Origin: Gavia stellata | Taxonomy: Eukaryota; Chordata; Aves; Gaviiformes; Gaviidae | Direction: 5' to 3' | DNA length: 64,000 bases | Assembly (NCBI RefSeq): GCF_030936135.1 | Contig: NC_082619.1 | Location: forward strand, 1,367,208-1,431,207 | Shown: positions 46,716 through 56,800 of the stretch, one piece after another | Position numbering within the stretch: position 1 is the stretch's first letter | Layout: the number at the start of each line of letters is the position of its first letter | Program-made: the position numbers and the translations under genes | Notes under the pieces: model-generated | Seen by the model: only the letters and a program-made list of their open reading frames with translations | What the model was told of the DNA's origin: nothing | The model's database searches: none

Positions 46716-48825
46716 CTGTGGAGCGAAAAGCAAGGGGAGACGTGTTATGCTGGGCAACACGGCTGAGACAGGAGGGAGTACGAGCCAGGAATCCAGCCCT
46801 TTCAGATGGCAGGGCTAGGATGGGGACGAGAGATGAGGGTGCCTTAAAACCGTGCAATACCCACCTCCTCTTCTTCCCTCCGCAGTGGAACCGCTGGCCT
46901 GGGGGCAAGAGGAGCAGCTGAGGCCTCTTGTGGCCGGAGCCTTCCCCCCCTGCCCCTTCTCACCCGCCCCTCGCTGCTCCGATGAAGCAGTCCTGCTTGC
47001 CGGCTTCTCCGCTCAGCAGGGACCACCGGGTTTGGCTCCCGGGGGAAGCCTCGAGCCGCCCTGCCTCTGCGCTGGGGCTGGCCTCCTGCACGGCTCCCAC
47101 TGGTGCGGGGAGACACCGACCCCACGTGCTGCCCCCCGGCACCCGGCTCAGCTGCGCTGCCTGGCCAGCCCCCCCACGCCGCCCCGGACCCCAGAGCTGC
47201 AGCCCCGGCACTGCCCAGCGAAGTGCCAGCCACGAGAGCCCGCTCGGATGGCTGTCCTTCTGCCTAAGCTGCCCCCGCGATCGCAAAGGCAGGCGGTTTT
47301 CTTATCTTTCTCTCCAAAGGCACTGTGCAACATCCCTGCGTGCAGCTGCGATGCTGCGGCCGCCCCCGGCCCCATGGAGTGAGGCGGGCAGTGCCTGTAC
47401 GTGCAGGCAGGGTCGCAGGGTGCCCTGCACGCTCAGCACCGGGTCCCTCTGGGAGCTGCCGAGGTCTGGGGGCTCCGGGAAAGCTGGTTTCTCACTCTGG
47501 AAATGTCAGAGTTTTCTCTGCTATTTTTAATTAGTGACCTTCCCTCTGAAGCCTTGACGCTGGCAGGGAAACGCTAAATATTTATGTGGTCTCCTTCCCA
47601 ACTCGCTTTCTGTTGGGAGCTTGCCTAGATGGAAACTTCCCAGGCGGCCCCGGCTGCGGGCGATGCCCACCCCTCGCCTGGCGGGCAGCGTCGGTGGCCC
47701 CCCCACCCCAGCGCCCGGCCGAGTAAGTCCCGAAGCACTTACTGAGGATGATGAGGAGCCCGACCACAAAAGCCACGACGGCGAAGATCAGCCCCCCATT
47801 GCGGATGGTCTCATAGTCTGGGGAGGAGCAGAGCCGAGCAGGCGTCAGCCCGGCCCAGGCGTGGGGCTGAGCCCGCAGCGCAGAGCCCACGGGCAGGTGT
47901 GGGAGCGGGCTGCCCATCCCGCAGCCCCCGGGCTGCACAGGGCACGCACTCACCGTAGCTGAACCTGTCCAGGCCCTGCTCGGGCGCTTGCTCTGGAAAA
48001 GAGGAGAAACCCAGGTGAGAGCCAGGGCCCGGGCTTGCGGAGGGCGCCTGGGCGGGGAGGCGAGGTGGGAAAGACCAGGAATGAGGACTGCAAGCAAGAG
48101 CGCTCCGATTTCCTTAGGATGAGGACGAGCCAGTGAAGAATTCCCGAATTCCTGTTTCTTACCCCAGGAAGTTTAAAGATCACGGTGCATTTGCAGGATG
48201 CATTGGCAGGAAGCGTGGGAGCCTCTCGAGCTCCAGGTGAGGCTGTAGACAGGGACCCGACTCGGCTGCTTGCAGCAGCCGGTTGCTATTTGCGAAGGCT
48301 GCGCCGTTGGCAGAGCAGCCTTCACGGTGCCCTCGGGAAGCGCCGCTGCCCACAAGGCTCAGCGGGGCAGCGATGGCTCTGCTCTGGCAGCACGGAGCAC
48401 CGAACAACCCCTCGAGCGGACACCTCGCAGCGGGGCGCATCCCGGCAGCCTCCTTCCACGCCGGCAGGCTCATCCGTCTGACGGCTGCGTGTCACCCCTT
48501 GAGTCACCTTACCTGAGTGCACGTCCCTCTGTCGGGAGCTGTTCGGAAGGCGAAATCCCCCTGAGGAGCTGAATGCCAGCCGGCACCGATGCGCCAGCAG
48601 GCTGCAGAGCTCTGGGATTCATCCCCCTGACTCCCCGAATCCTCCGCGAGAGCGTCCCCCATGCAGGCGCCTGCGTGGCAGGAGGGTCCAGCCCTGTGCC
48701 TCCCACGGAGATGCCCCGGTGACGGCGTCTGACCCCCAGGGAAGCCCCTTTCGGGTGGGCCAGGGTGCTGGCTGCGGGTGCCTGCCACCCGCCCCGCTCC
48801 CCGGAGCGCCCTTACCGTCACCCAT
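46691..48825 (-). CDS. FXYD2: FXYD2, Na,K-ATPase gamma subunit (complete, 60 aa)
   Basis: A single-pass membrane regulator that binds the Na,K-ATPase alpha/beta complex, classically in kidney tubule, and tunes its ion affinity. Five minus-strand coding exons (48816-48825, 47954-47992, 47743-47817, 46865-46898, 46691-46715) join in frame to a 60-residue protein ending NEEDL. There is no signal peptide, as in mammalian FXYD2. Residues 14-17 are FSYD of the family motif. Residues 24-42 form the membrane segment with the conserved GG (24-25) and Gly36, and a basic tail CGGKKRR follows. The run [13 protein letters not shown] identifies FXYD2 rather than another family member. The ATG at 48825 has A at -3 and G at +4. 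Odd points: Arg13 replaces the usual Pro of PFxYD, and Gln43 replaces a basic residue after the membrane segment. Confidence 0.95.
46865..46898 (-). CDS. FXYD2: FXYD2 coding exon 4 (juxtamembrane)
   Basis: A 34-base exon (acceptor TTGCCCCCAG, donor GTGGGT) encoding (S)[11 protein letters not shown]. The CGGKKRR run is characteristic of the FXYD2 cytoplasmic tail. Confidence 0.92.
47743..47817 (-). CDS. FXYD2: FXYD2 coding exon 3 (transmembrane)
   Basis: A 75-base exon with acceptor CTCCCCAG and donor GTAAGT. It encodes [19 protein letters not shown] and the rest of the membrane helix through LIIL plus the first base of Ser42. It has exactly the length of the matching FXYD6 exon. Confidence 0.95.
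47954..47992 (-). CDS. FXYD2: FXYD2 coding exon 2 (extracellular, FXYD motif)
   Basis: A 39-base exon after acceptor TTTTCCAG and before donor GTGAGT, phase 1 at both ends. It encodes (E)[12 protein letters not shown] and supplies the FxY of the FXYD motif; the Asp is completed by the next exon. Confidence 0.93.
48816..48825 (-). CDS. FXYD2: FXYD2 coding exon 1 (start codon)
   Basis: The exon encodes M-G-D plus one base, then GTAAGG. It is ten coding bases only. The strong initiation context (ACACGATGG) and in-frame fit to the next exon decide the start. It ends in phase 1. Confidence 0.88.
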
Positions 48826-48930
48826 CGTGTCAGTGCGTCGTCCGGCGGGCGTCTCGCTCTGGGAGCGGGCGCCCACGGGAAAGCCTATTAATTGGGAGAC
48901 AAACCTCATTAAACATTAACGGCCTTGGTG
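48826..48930 (-). promoter_or_regulatory. FXYD2: FXYD2 promoter with HNF1-like site and TATA-like box
   Basis: On the minus strand, GTTAATGTTTAAT (48920 down to 48908) matches the HNF1 consensus GTTAATNATTAAC at all but two positions. It is followed 13-20 bases later by an AT-rich TATA-like ATTAATA (around 48885-48892), then the ATG at 48825. HNF1B is an established activator of mammalian FXYD2 in kidney. The spacing suggests transcription starts near 48860. Confidence 0.55.
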
Positions 48931-50129
48931 TAATGTTTATCGCAGTCACGAGGGGAGGCACAGGGCTCCCGCCCGCCTTTGGGAAGGAGGCCCGGGAGGG
49001 GAGGGCAGGGCGCGCACCCACCGTGCCAGCTGGCGGGGAGGGCTGGGCACCCCGGAGCCGCGGGCATCCCTGGTCCAGCCGGGAGGGGGGCGGCACGCCC
49101 TCCCTCGCTTTCCAAACGTCAGGCCAACCGGGCTTCACCTCCCACTGCGGAGGCGAGCCCGAGGTGGGGGGCAAGGGATGGGCTCGGGTACGGACTGTAA
49201 CCGCCTTTTGCTAGAGAGAAGCAGGCAGCACGCCCCGGCCCTGCAGCCTGGCACCACAGGTCCCCGCAACGGCCGGGTCAGCTCCTCCCAGCCCAACCTC
49301 GAGCTGTCCCGGGGGGTTCTGCGGCACCCTGGCACGGCGATGGCCGTGGTGCACCCCGGGCTGGCAGCGGGTCCCAGGATGCTGCACCCCTCGGAGCTGT
49401 GCCAGCCCCGGGCGGCGAGGCCAGCTGCCAGGCGGGCTGTTCAATCCAGTTTGCTCTAACCTCGCAATCGGTGAGCGGGAGTCACGCGCCCAAGCCGAGC
49501 AGCGCTGCGGTAGCTGGGGGGAGCCGGCCCCAAGGGAGCGCTCCCCTTGCCACGCCTGGGGCTCAGCCCCGGCCGAGGAGCGCAGGCGCCTGGAGCCCAC
49601 GGCAGCTCAGCTCCGGTGCCACGGGGCAAAGCCAAGCCCTGGGAAGGCGCTGCGTGGGGCTGTCCTGCTGCCACGGAGCCGAGGCGGTGCTCAGCATCCC
49701 CCTCGATCGGTGCGCCAGGGCTGCGACACAGAAGCTCCCGAAAGGCCGAGGGACAAGGGGGCTCTATGCCTGCGTCCCTCGGGGCTGCGCAGCTGGGCTC
49801 GCCGCTCACGCGCTCCCTTCACACGGTCTCTGGCTATTGTTGAAGCTGCTGCTGGCTGCAGAAAAGCGCGCAGCAGGGAGGGGGCTCGGACAGCCGGCTG
49901 CTGCCAGCACAAAGCCCGTCTGTGCTGCCGGGGGGCTCGCCGCCACTGCTCCCTCCACCCCGGCCTGGCTGCCGGCGCTGCCCGGCGCAGAGGGACAGCG
50001 TGGGAAGCTGCCCGCCGGCTCGCCCAGCCAGCCTCCTCGGCAGAGCTGGAGCCCTTGGCCCCTGTCCCGCTCCCCGCAGCCTTTTCCCCGAGCCCTGGAA
50101 ACACCACGGCCCTTGAGATGACGCAGCCA
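48931..50129. other. spacer between FXYD6 3' end and FXYD2 promoter
   Basis: About 1.2 kb of GC-rich DNA without recognisable genes or repeats. It would be transcribed in any FXYD6-FXYD2 read-through RNA. Confidence 0.6.
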
Positions 50130-50149
50130 GGCACCGATAGAAACGGTAT

Positions 50150-50155
50150 TTTATT
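50150..50155 (-). terminator. FXYD6: FXYD6 distal polyadenylation signal
   Basis: A canonical AATAAA on the minus strand, the last before the FXYD2 promoter, with another at 50248-50253. Candidate distal 3' end of FXYD6. Confidence 0.45.
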
Positions 50156-51154
50156 CCTTTCCCCCCTTCGAGGTCACAGCACAGAACACAGCAGTCCTTT
50201 ACCACAGCAGCACACTCGCCTATTTAAAACGAAACACAATAGCTCAGTTTATTTTACAACGGTCAGGATTTTGCCATTTCTACACACCACAGGGATTTCT
50301 TTGTTTCGTGTTAACACCGACGGCACATTACGGACATCACAGGCACTCGGACGCGGGACACGCACACAGCTGACGCTCAGGGGCTGGGCTGCGCGGGGTC
50401 TGCTCTGCCCAAGGCTGCGGAGCAACACGGAGGCAGGAGGGGAGCAGAGCTCTCTGCAACGGCCACGAGGAAGGGAAGGGACAGGGCACAGGGGACACGG
50501 TCTCGCTGCCTCGCACAGACAGGACGGACGGTGCTTCCCAGCGCCTCCGAGGGATGCAAAGCACACGGGGACACAGCCCGCGCTGGAGGCAGGACCACTG
50601 CGGTGGGGTGGGCATGGCAGAAACCCCTCTCAAAACCATCCTGGAGGACAAGAACCTCTTCCCAGCCTTTGGATGGCACTCTGATGTGTTTCCATGCAGC
50701 CCTGGGGATCCCTCACTGCCGTGCAGGCTGGCCCTGCCTTGGCAAGCGCCCACCACCAAGCCAACAGTCCCCAGCCCCAGCTGAGGCTGCGGTTTTGCAT
50801 GCCCACAGGCTTGAGGAGGGGGCCAGACTCACAGGTTTGCCTCCGACCCATGAGTGGACATGAGGTGACGATGGACTCTGAGCTCAGCCCCTCCGGAGCC
50901 AGCGTGTCGCCACTCTGCGGGCTCAGGCGTGCAAAGCCCTTGGGCATCGCTCGCTGCTGCTGCACGGGGAGAAGGGGCAGTCGGCATTGGGGGGCTGACG
51001 ACATGTAACTGCCACGGGACGACACGCAGCACTGACGCGGGTGGCCATGTCCCGGAGCATGGCACAGCGAGCGACAAGGCATCAGGAAGGGCAGGGAGCA
51101 CCAGGAGGAAACGCCGCTGCCCCTTCCCTGCTGGAGACAAGCAAGGACGGGATC

Positions 51155-51160
51155 TTTATT
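51155..51160 (-). terminator. FXYD6: FXYD6 proximal polyadenylation signal
   Basis: An AATAAA on the minus strand about 1.48 kb after the stop; candidate proximal 3' end. Confidence 0.45.
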
Positions 51161-52639
51161 TCAGCCCGTGTTTCTCTTTAGCCCTCGGAGACTGTTTAAC
51201 CTGCCCACCTCCGCCTCGCGGGCAGGCAGAGCGTTGGCGAGGAGCTGCTTGTGCTGGTTAGCAGGGTCACCGCTGTGCAGCCGCCCTCTTTCACAGTGTC
51301 ACCGTGCTGGGGGATTTCACGGGCTTCTCTGCCACCACAGCATTTCCTCACATTTAAAACAGCATCCCACACCGACGGCTGGGTTTTAGCCAGGGACACA
51401 AACAGGGAGCGCCGAGCAGGCGAGAAAGGGCAGCTCCCTGCAGCCTTAAATCCAGCACCCCGGTGCCACCACCCAGGGCAGTCAAGCTGCGGGATGTCCC
51501 TGCCCGACTGCCCCCCACCGCAGCTGCCTTCGGGCCAGGGGCGCGCAGGAGGATTATTGCTGAAATGGCAACGGGCGGTCCAGAGTCAGGCTGGGCAGGC
51601 CCCCAAAACGCCACGGGGCTGGCCCCTGAGCCCTGCCCAAAGCCTGCCGGGGTGAAGCACGAGCCTCGGGCGCCGGGCAGGGAGGGGGGATGCAGGGCTC
51701 CGTGCACCGCAGCCCGCACCGCCCTGCCCTGCGGCTCCTGCTCCTGGGCGGCACCTGCCAGTCGCACACAGCTGGAATCACACGCACAGCACGAGAAAGG
51801 TGAAGAGAAAGTCACTATTACAACACCAGCAACGACTAGCCCTAGAGGCCACGATCATCTCACATCAACATTACACACCACTGGAGGCAGAGAGGACGGT
51901 GAGCGGAGTTTAGTCGGGTTAGTAAACAGAGAACCGGTGCTGAAGTACAGAGGGTAACACAGAGACGGCAGCTTCGCATCTCCTTAGAGGGACCTGCTGC
52001 TGCGATTTCAGTTTCCTCGCAGGCCACTGGCATCTGCGGTCCGAGCATCTGTCCTCGGGTCTCTGGGTCTGGCGGGAGGGAGAGCAGCGAGTCAGGCTGG
52101 GAGCAGTGCCACCGCCTTTCCCCGCACAGGGCTCGTCCACCGGCAGCACAAACCGCGCTCCCGCCAGCACGGGCTCCAGACATCCCCCCTCCGAAAGCGG
52201 GCCACAGCCCTGGAGCTCGGGGGAACTCGGACCGCAGGCGAGGCACGAGATGCCCCGGGGGACTCACACCCAGGTCTCTAGAGGCCCTAAAAATAAAACC
52301 ACTTCGGGGTGGAGGAGCAGAAGGAAACGTAATGCAAGGGAAAGTCCAGACAGATGCTTCCTTTTCCTGCCGGGGGCTTGCCGAGCCCCGGGACCTCGCC
52401 AGCACTGCATGTTTCCCCCCCGCAGCACCTACCAGCGCTCGCTCCATACCGTGCTGGGGACGCAGAGCTGCCCAGTCCCAGCAGACTGGTCTACTCAGAG
52501 CCCGCACTCGCCACGCTACACAGCCCCGGCTGCCCCCCGCTTCCTTCCCAGCACCGAGGCTGGGACAGCCCTGGTGCCACCACCCACACTGGCCCGGGCC
52601 TGTCCGCGGCAGCCCTGGGACTCACCGCATGGCTCTTGC

Positions 52640-52668
52640 TCAGTTCTCTGCTTTCTGTGCTCCCGTTG
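52640..52668 (-). CDS. FXYD6: FXYD6 coding exon 6 (C-terminus and stop)
   Basis: After acceptor CCTTTGCAG the frame reads (A)TGAQKAEN then TGA. The QKAEN end matches mammalian FXYD6. Confidence 0.93.
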
Positions 52669-53795
52669 CTGCAAAGGGAAGAGCAGAGCCGTTTGCGGCG
52701 CCTGCCCACAGCTGCGTGCTCCGCAGGCAGGCGAGCGCGACGCAGAAGCGGCGGCAGAGCGCGCGCAGCGCGGGACGGGCGACCTTACCGTTTGAGGTGA
52801 TCAGGTTCTCGGCCTGAGCCTCCTCGTCCCCTGGAGCTCTGCAAGAAGAGGTGCACAGTGAGAGCGGCTGTGACCCGCGCCCCGTGCCGGGATGCGCGGC
52901 AGCGCAGGGGCACGCTGAGGGAGGTGCCCGGGCAGCGTGCACAGCTGCTTTGCCACCCAGGAGCTCTGCAGCAGAGCGTCCCTCGGCTTTGGGCACCAGG
53001 CACCCGAAAGGGGTGCTCAGGGAGCGCAGCCCCTCTGCCAGCTGCGGGGGGGAGCCCGGGGAGAGCTGAGCCCGGGGCAGAGAGGCTCTCCAAGGGAGAT
53101 GCTGCCCTCACTCACCTGGGCTTCTGGTTGAAACTGCACCTGCACCTCCTGCCTGCGAGGGGAGAGGAACACCATGAGCGTGGCCCACGTGGGAACGGGT
53201 CACGGCCTTTCCCGACAGCCGCTCCCCACGAGAACGGCCCCCATGCCCAGCGCCCGCCTGGCCCCCAACTTACTGAGTATCAGGAGAATGCCGACGGTGA
53301 ACAGGACCACGGCAAACACCAGCCCCCCGATCCTCAGGCTCTGGTAATCTGGGGGGAGGAGACACAGGGGCTCATTCCCGCTGGGCTCAGGGAAGGGGGC
53401 AGCCTCTTTCGCCCCCCAGCGCGCATGCAGGATGCCCCTGCCAGCACACCCGTCCTGGCGCACGGCGATGCTCACCATAGTTAAAGGGGTCCTCCTCCTT
53501 CTCCTGGGTGGCCACTGGAAACAAGCAGACAAGGGGTGTGAGGTGAGGGTGAGCAAGTCCCCCGGCCGAGCCCCTGCAGCCCCCCACTGCCCCCCTGCCA
53601 GTGCAGGCACCCCGGGGCTGCCGCCCCACGCCCCGCTCCAGCCCCCTTGGATCGGAGGGGCGGCTGTCCTCCGGGACCCCGCAGCCTCTCCCTGCGCCCC
53701 TGCCACCTCCTGCGTGCGCGAAGCACTCCGCACCTACCGTCTGCCACGGCCGCCGGCATCAGCAGGGAGCACAGGAATATCAGCGCCGCCTCCAT
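52640..53795 (-). CDS. FXYD6: FXYD6, phosphohippolin (complete, 95 aa)
   Basis: A single-pass regulator of Na,K-ATPase, best known from brain and inner ear. Six minus-strand coding exons (53738-53795, 53476-53514, 53274-53348, 53116-53152, 52789-52838, 52640-52668) join in frame to 95 residues, the length of human FXYD6. Residues 1-18 are a cleavable signal peptide ending PAAVA. Residues 29-33 are the PFNYD family motif and 40-57 the membrane helix starting GGLVFAVVLF. The cytoplasmic part contains the palmitoylation-type cysteines RRCRCSF (59-65), then NQKPRAPGDEEAQ, ending QKAEN. These last runs are diagnostic of FXYD6. The start is the ATG at 53795, in GCAGCCATGG context, just after an acceptor-like CTCTCGCAG, so a non-coding exon lies upstream. 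FXYD2 follows on the same strand. Confidence 0.96.
52789..52838 (-). CDS. FXYD6: FXYD6 coding exon 5 (acidic tail)
   Basis: A 50-base exon (acceptor TTCTTGCAG, donor GTAAGG) encoding (R)APGDEEAQAENLITSN and one further base. Near-identical to the mammalian FXYD6 tail. Confidence 0.94.
53116..53152 (-). CDS. FXYD6: FXYD6 coding exon 4 (cytoplasmic cysteines)
   Basis: A 37-base exon (acceptor CCTCGCAG, donor GTGAGT) encoding (S)RRCRCSFNQKP and two bases of Arg70. Confidence 0.94.
53274..53348 (-). CDS. FXYD6: FXYD6 coding exon 3 (transmembrane)
   Basis: A 75-base exon (acceptor CCCCCCAG, donor GTAAGT) encoding DYQSLRIGGLVFAVVLF and the rest of the helix to LLIL. It is identical in length and phase to FXYD2 exon 3. 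Confidence 0.96.
53476..53514 (-). CDS. FXYD6: FXYD6 coding exon 2 (FXYD motif)
   Basis: A 39-base exon (acceptor TTTCCAG, donor GTGAGC) encoding VATQEKEEDPFNY. It is the same length and phase as the FXYD2 motif exon. Confidence 0.95.
53738..53795 (-). CDS. FXYD6: FXYD6 coding exon 1 (signal peptide)
   Basis: Encodes MEAALIFLCSLLMPAAVAD plus one base, then GTAGGT. FLCSLL is conserved in FXYD6. A pyrimidine tract and CAG (ending about 53801) precede the ATG by five bases, so this looks like exon 2 of the gene. Confidence 0.94.
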
Positions 53796-53801
53796 GGCTG
53801 C

Positions 53802-56800
53802 TGCGAGAGAGGGGGGAGAAGCGGGCTCAGCACCCAGGCGGCTGATGGAGGGCACCGCGACAGGGCTGGGGTGCGCAGGGGGGACTGCAGGCAACCTGCG
53901 CCCGACTGTGCGGGCAGGCAGGGCGGCACAGCCCTTGCAGCCCACCCCAGGAAACACCCGGGGACCCGGCCCCGGTTCCTGGTGCCATAGCTGCACCCAG
54001 TCCGACAGAGACGCGGTGGCTGGCAGCCGCGAAGGAGGGGAAGGGTTTGAGCAGACAGACAGATGGACTTTTTGTGGGGTTCTGTGGTATATTTTCAACC
54101 ACCTCTGCGCCGCTGGCTCCGCTCCTGGCGTGGATCTCAGTGCAGTCTCACAGTTGCACTGCAGGGAATGGGGCCAGCAGAAGGGCTGTGATCTCTCCAT
54201 CAAGGTCAAGACTGTGCCCTTCACCCAGAGCATACTTTAATTTGTCCCAATTAGCATAGCAATTACAGCACATTCCTACAATGAGGCCAGCAGCCCTGGT
54301 GGGACACGAGCTCGCGGCCCCACTTGCCCCTCCCGGCTCCCCACGCTCACCTGCGGCAGCAAGGAGGGACCATATATACCCCTCGGTCCCCCCTCGCAGC
54401 CGAGCCCGTCCCTGCCCCTTCACAAGCACTGCCACATCGCCCTTGCGTGGGCACCCGGCCGGAGCACAGACCCTTCTCAAGGGATGCCAGCCCGGGTGTG
54501 ACAATCCTGTGGCCAGGCTGCACATCTCCATGCCCCGAGCTGCTGCTGCACCCATTTGGGATGGGCACCCTCGCCGCTGGGACCGGCCAACACCAGGAAC
54601 GCTGCTCTGCAAAGGCAGGGCCCTGCCAGCACACGTGGCACCTATTAACCGGCCCTGAGCATCCTTTCTCCTCCTCCCCGGGGGCCAGGCAGGGGCCAGG
54701 GGAGCGGCTGCCCTCCGTCCTGCCAGCTGGCACAGGGCACTGCGGACCCAGCCGCCCCTTCCCGGTGGGTGGCTGCGTGCGGGGAATGCCTCTTGCCAGG
54801 AGGAGAGGGCTCGGCAGACATGCCTCCTTCGAGGGAGCGAGCCGGGGGCTCGGAGCGCAGCGGCAGGTTGGGTGCTGCCTCCCCGGCCGCCCACAGCTCA
54901 CCCGCCCGCACGCAGGGCTCTGCTCTCCGTGTTTCGCTGCTGGCCGGCAGTCACTCGGCGCCCAGGGACAGGGCTCGGTGGCCATACATGGTGCGGGAAC
55001 GCGAAGAGGGCTTGCTGCTGGCGCAGGAGAGGAAGGGGGGTTATCGGGCGCCCTGCACAGCACTGATAGCACTGAGTGCTACAGAGCTGCTGCAGCTGCT
55101 GCGCTGGATTAGTGCTGATAAGAAAGGGGCCCTCGACAGAGCAGGAATTTGGCTAGCTGACGGATGCAGATCCCCAGCGTGGTGCTATTCAGCCCCTCCA
55201 GAGCCTGGCCTGATTCGGATGCAGCGTCCCTCCCAGCCCGCCCTGGCTGCCAGCGACGGGGGGGAGGCAGCTCAGCTGCCCCAGGCGAGCTCCTCAGGGC
55301 ACCAGGGCCCCCCACATCCTGCCGCGGCCCCTCGTCCCAGTTTGTGCTGCGAAGGCGCCCAGGAACGGCACGCATGGAGCGGGCTGAGCGGCACCCGCCA
55401 GCTTGCCAAAGCTGGCCCCGGCGGCGTTCCGCTCCACGGCTGGTCCCCAGTGCTGCCGTCGGGAGCCAGCGGCCTCCAGCACCGCGCTCAGCCCCGCCAA
55501 GGCAGGGAGCGCGTTTCCAGAACCCGATTTATTCATCGTAACAAGCTGCATCCCATGATAATTCACGTCCTTCCCTCCCCTTCCATGTCTTGTCATTTTG
55601 AAGTGAACGCGTTTTATCTGAACACTGGAGGGTTTAATTTCCCTTGCCTGCAGCTGCCGCTGCCATTGTGTAGCGCGGGGCTGCGCTGCCACGCCGCGCT
55701 GGAGCGTGCCGCTGGCTCCCCGCGCCCAGACAAGCCCCCTCGTTTGCTGAGGCACGTAATTCCGGATAATTACCAGGTCTTAGAAACATGTACAAAGAAC
55801 CCAACAGCTGGTAATACAGTAACTTCTAGTTGCACATTTTCCTACGTCCTTTACCTATTTACTGCCGAGGCTGCCAGCACAAAATCAGTGTCATTACCCG
55901 AGATGAGGGCGTTGTACGTGCACAAGGAGGTGCAATACAGCACATGCTGCTGCTAGATGAACGGTCTTAAATGGCTCTTACAGCATATTAATGATGCCTT
56001 TACTTTTTGAACAAATCATTCATCAGATTTTTACTGTTTGTTTTGCCATTATTTGACTACTACTGTAGCGGCAGCTCAGCGACATCCCCTGGAGCACCCA
56101 CTCGGGAATTCTGCGTTATTCACAGCCGTCCCTGCCCGGAGCCCCGCAGCCAAGGCATGGGGGAACCCTCTCCCGGGGCCGAGCTTGCCCGGCAGCCCCG
56201 GTGCGAGCGCAGGGGTGCCGGCCAGGTGCGCTCGCCCCACGCGCACTCGCCCCCCACACCAGGCAGCCCCGGCACCCGCTGACGGCAACATTTCCCACCC
56301 TGCGCCCTGCAGCCCTCAGTCTCAGCCCGAGTCGCTCGCGAGCTGCCCACCCTCACGCCTTTTCCATTTCGGGGTGCTCCCATTGACGCCTGGAAAGGTG
56401 CTTTACAGCGCAGGACAGCCCTGCCTGCAACAGTAAGAGGGTCTGACACGCAGGCCAGAGTTCCCAGAGCGGCTTCGAAAACACACGAGCTGCACGGGTG
56501 CGTTGCCAGCACCAATAAAAGCGAACATCTCCCAGCTCCAGCACCCGCCGAAGGCTTCGCTCCCCGCTCTCCCACAGCTGCCCGAGGAAGCGGGCCGGCG
56601 CTGGGGCCCCGCTCAGCCACAGACGTTGTTTCCAGTCCTCTGCTCAGCTTTTGGCTCCTCGCATTTAGTGCAGCGGAGTTCGCTTTTCTGCCAAGCCAAG
56701 CACACAGCACACATATGTTCTTTGTTTTTCTAACTCAATTCCCCAAATTCACACACTTCCGCATGCTAAAACTTCTCTCTGCAGGAGTTAACCATCGGGA

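Larger units (their letters stand above)
50130..52639 (-). other. FXYD6: FXYD6 3'UTR (extent uncertain)
   Basis: Downstream of the TGA at 52640 there is no further FXYD6 coding exon. Minus-strand AATAAA signals occur at 51155-51160, 50248-50253 and 50150-50155. The 3'UTR therefore spans about 1.5 kb or up to about 2.5 kb. Open frames in this stretch on either strand are not protein-like. Confidence 0.5.

Noticed and set aside
48504-48821. 105-codon minus-strand frame overlapping FXYD2 exon 1
   Set aside because: Its frame differs from the FXYD2 start, and its apparent end at the 48513 donor is out of phase with FXYD2 exon 2.
54769-55956. 395-codon open frame on the plus strand
   Set aside because: No recognisable domain, odd composition, and it runs through an AT-rich non-coding-looking block. 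Not supported as a gene.
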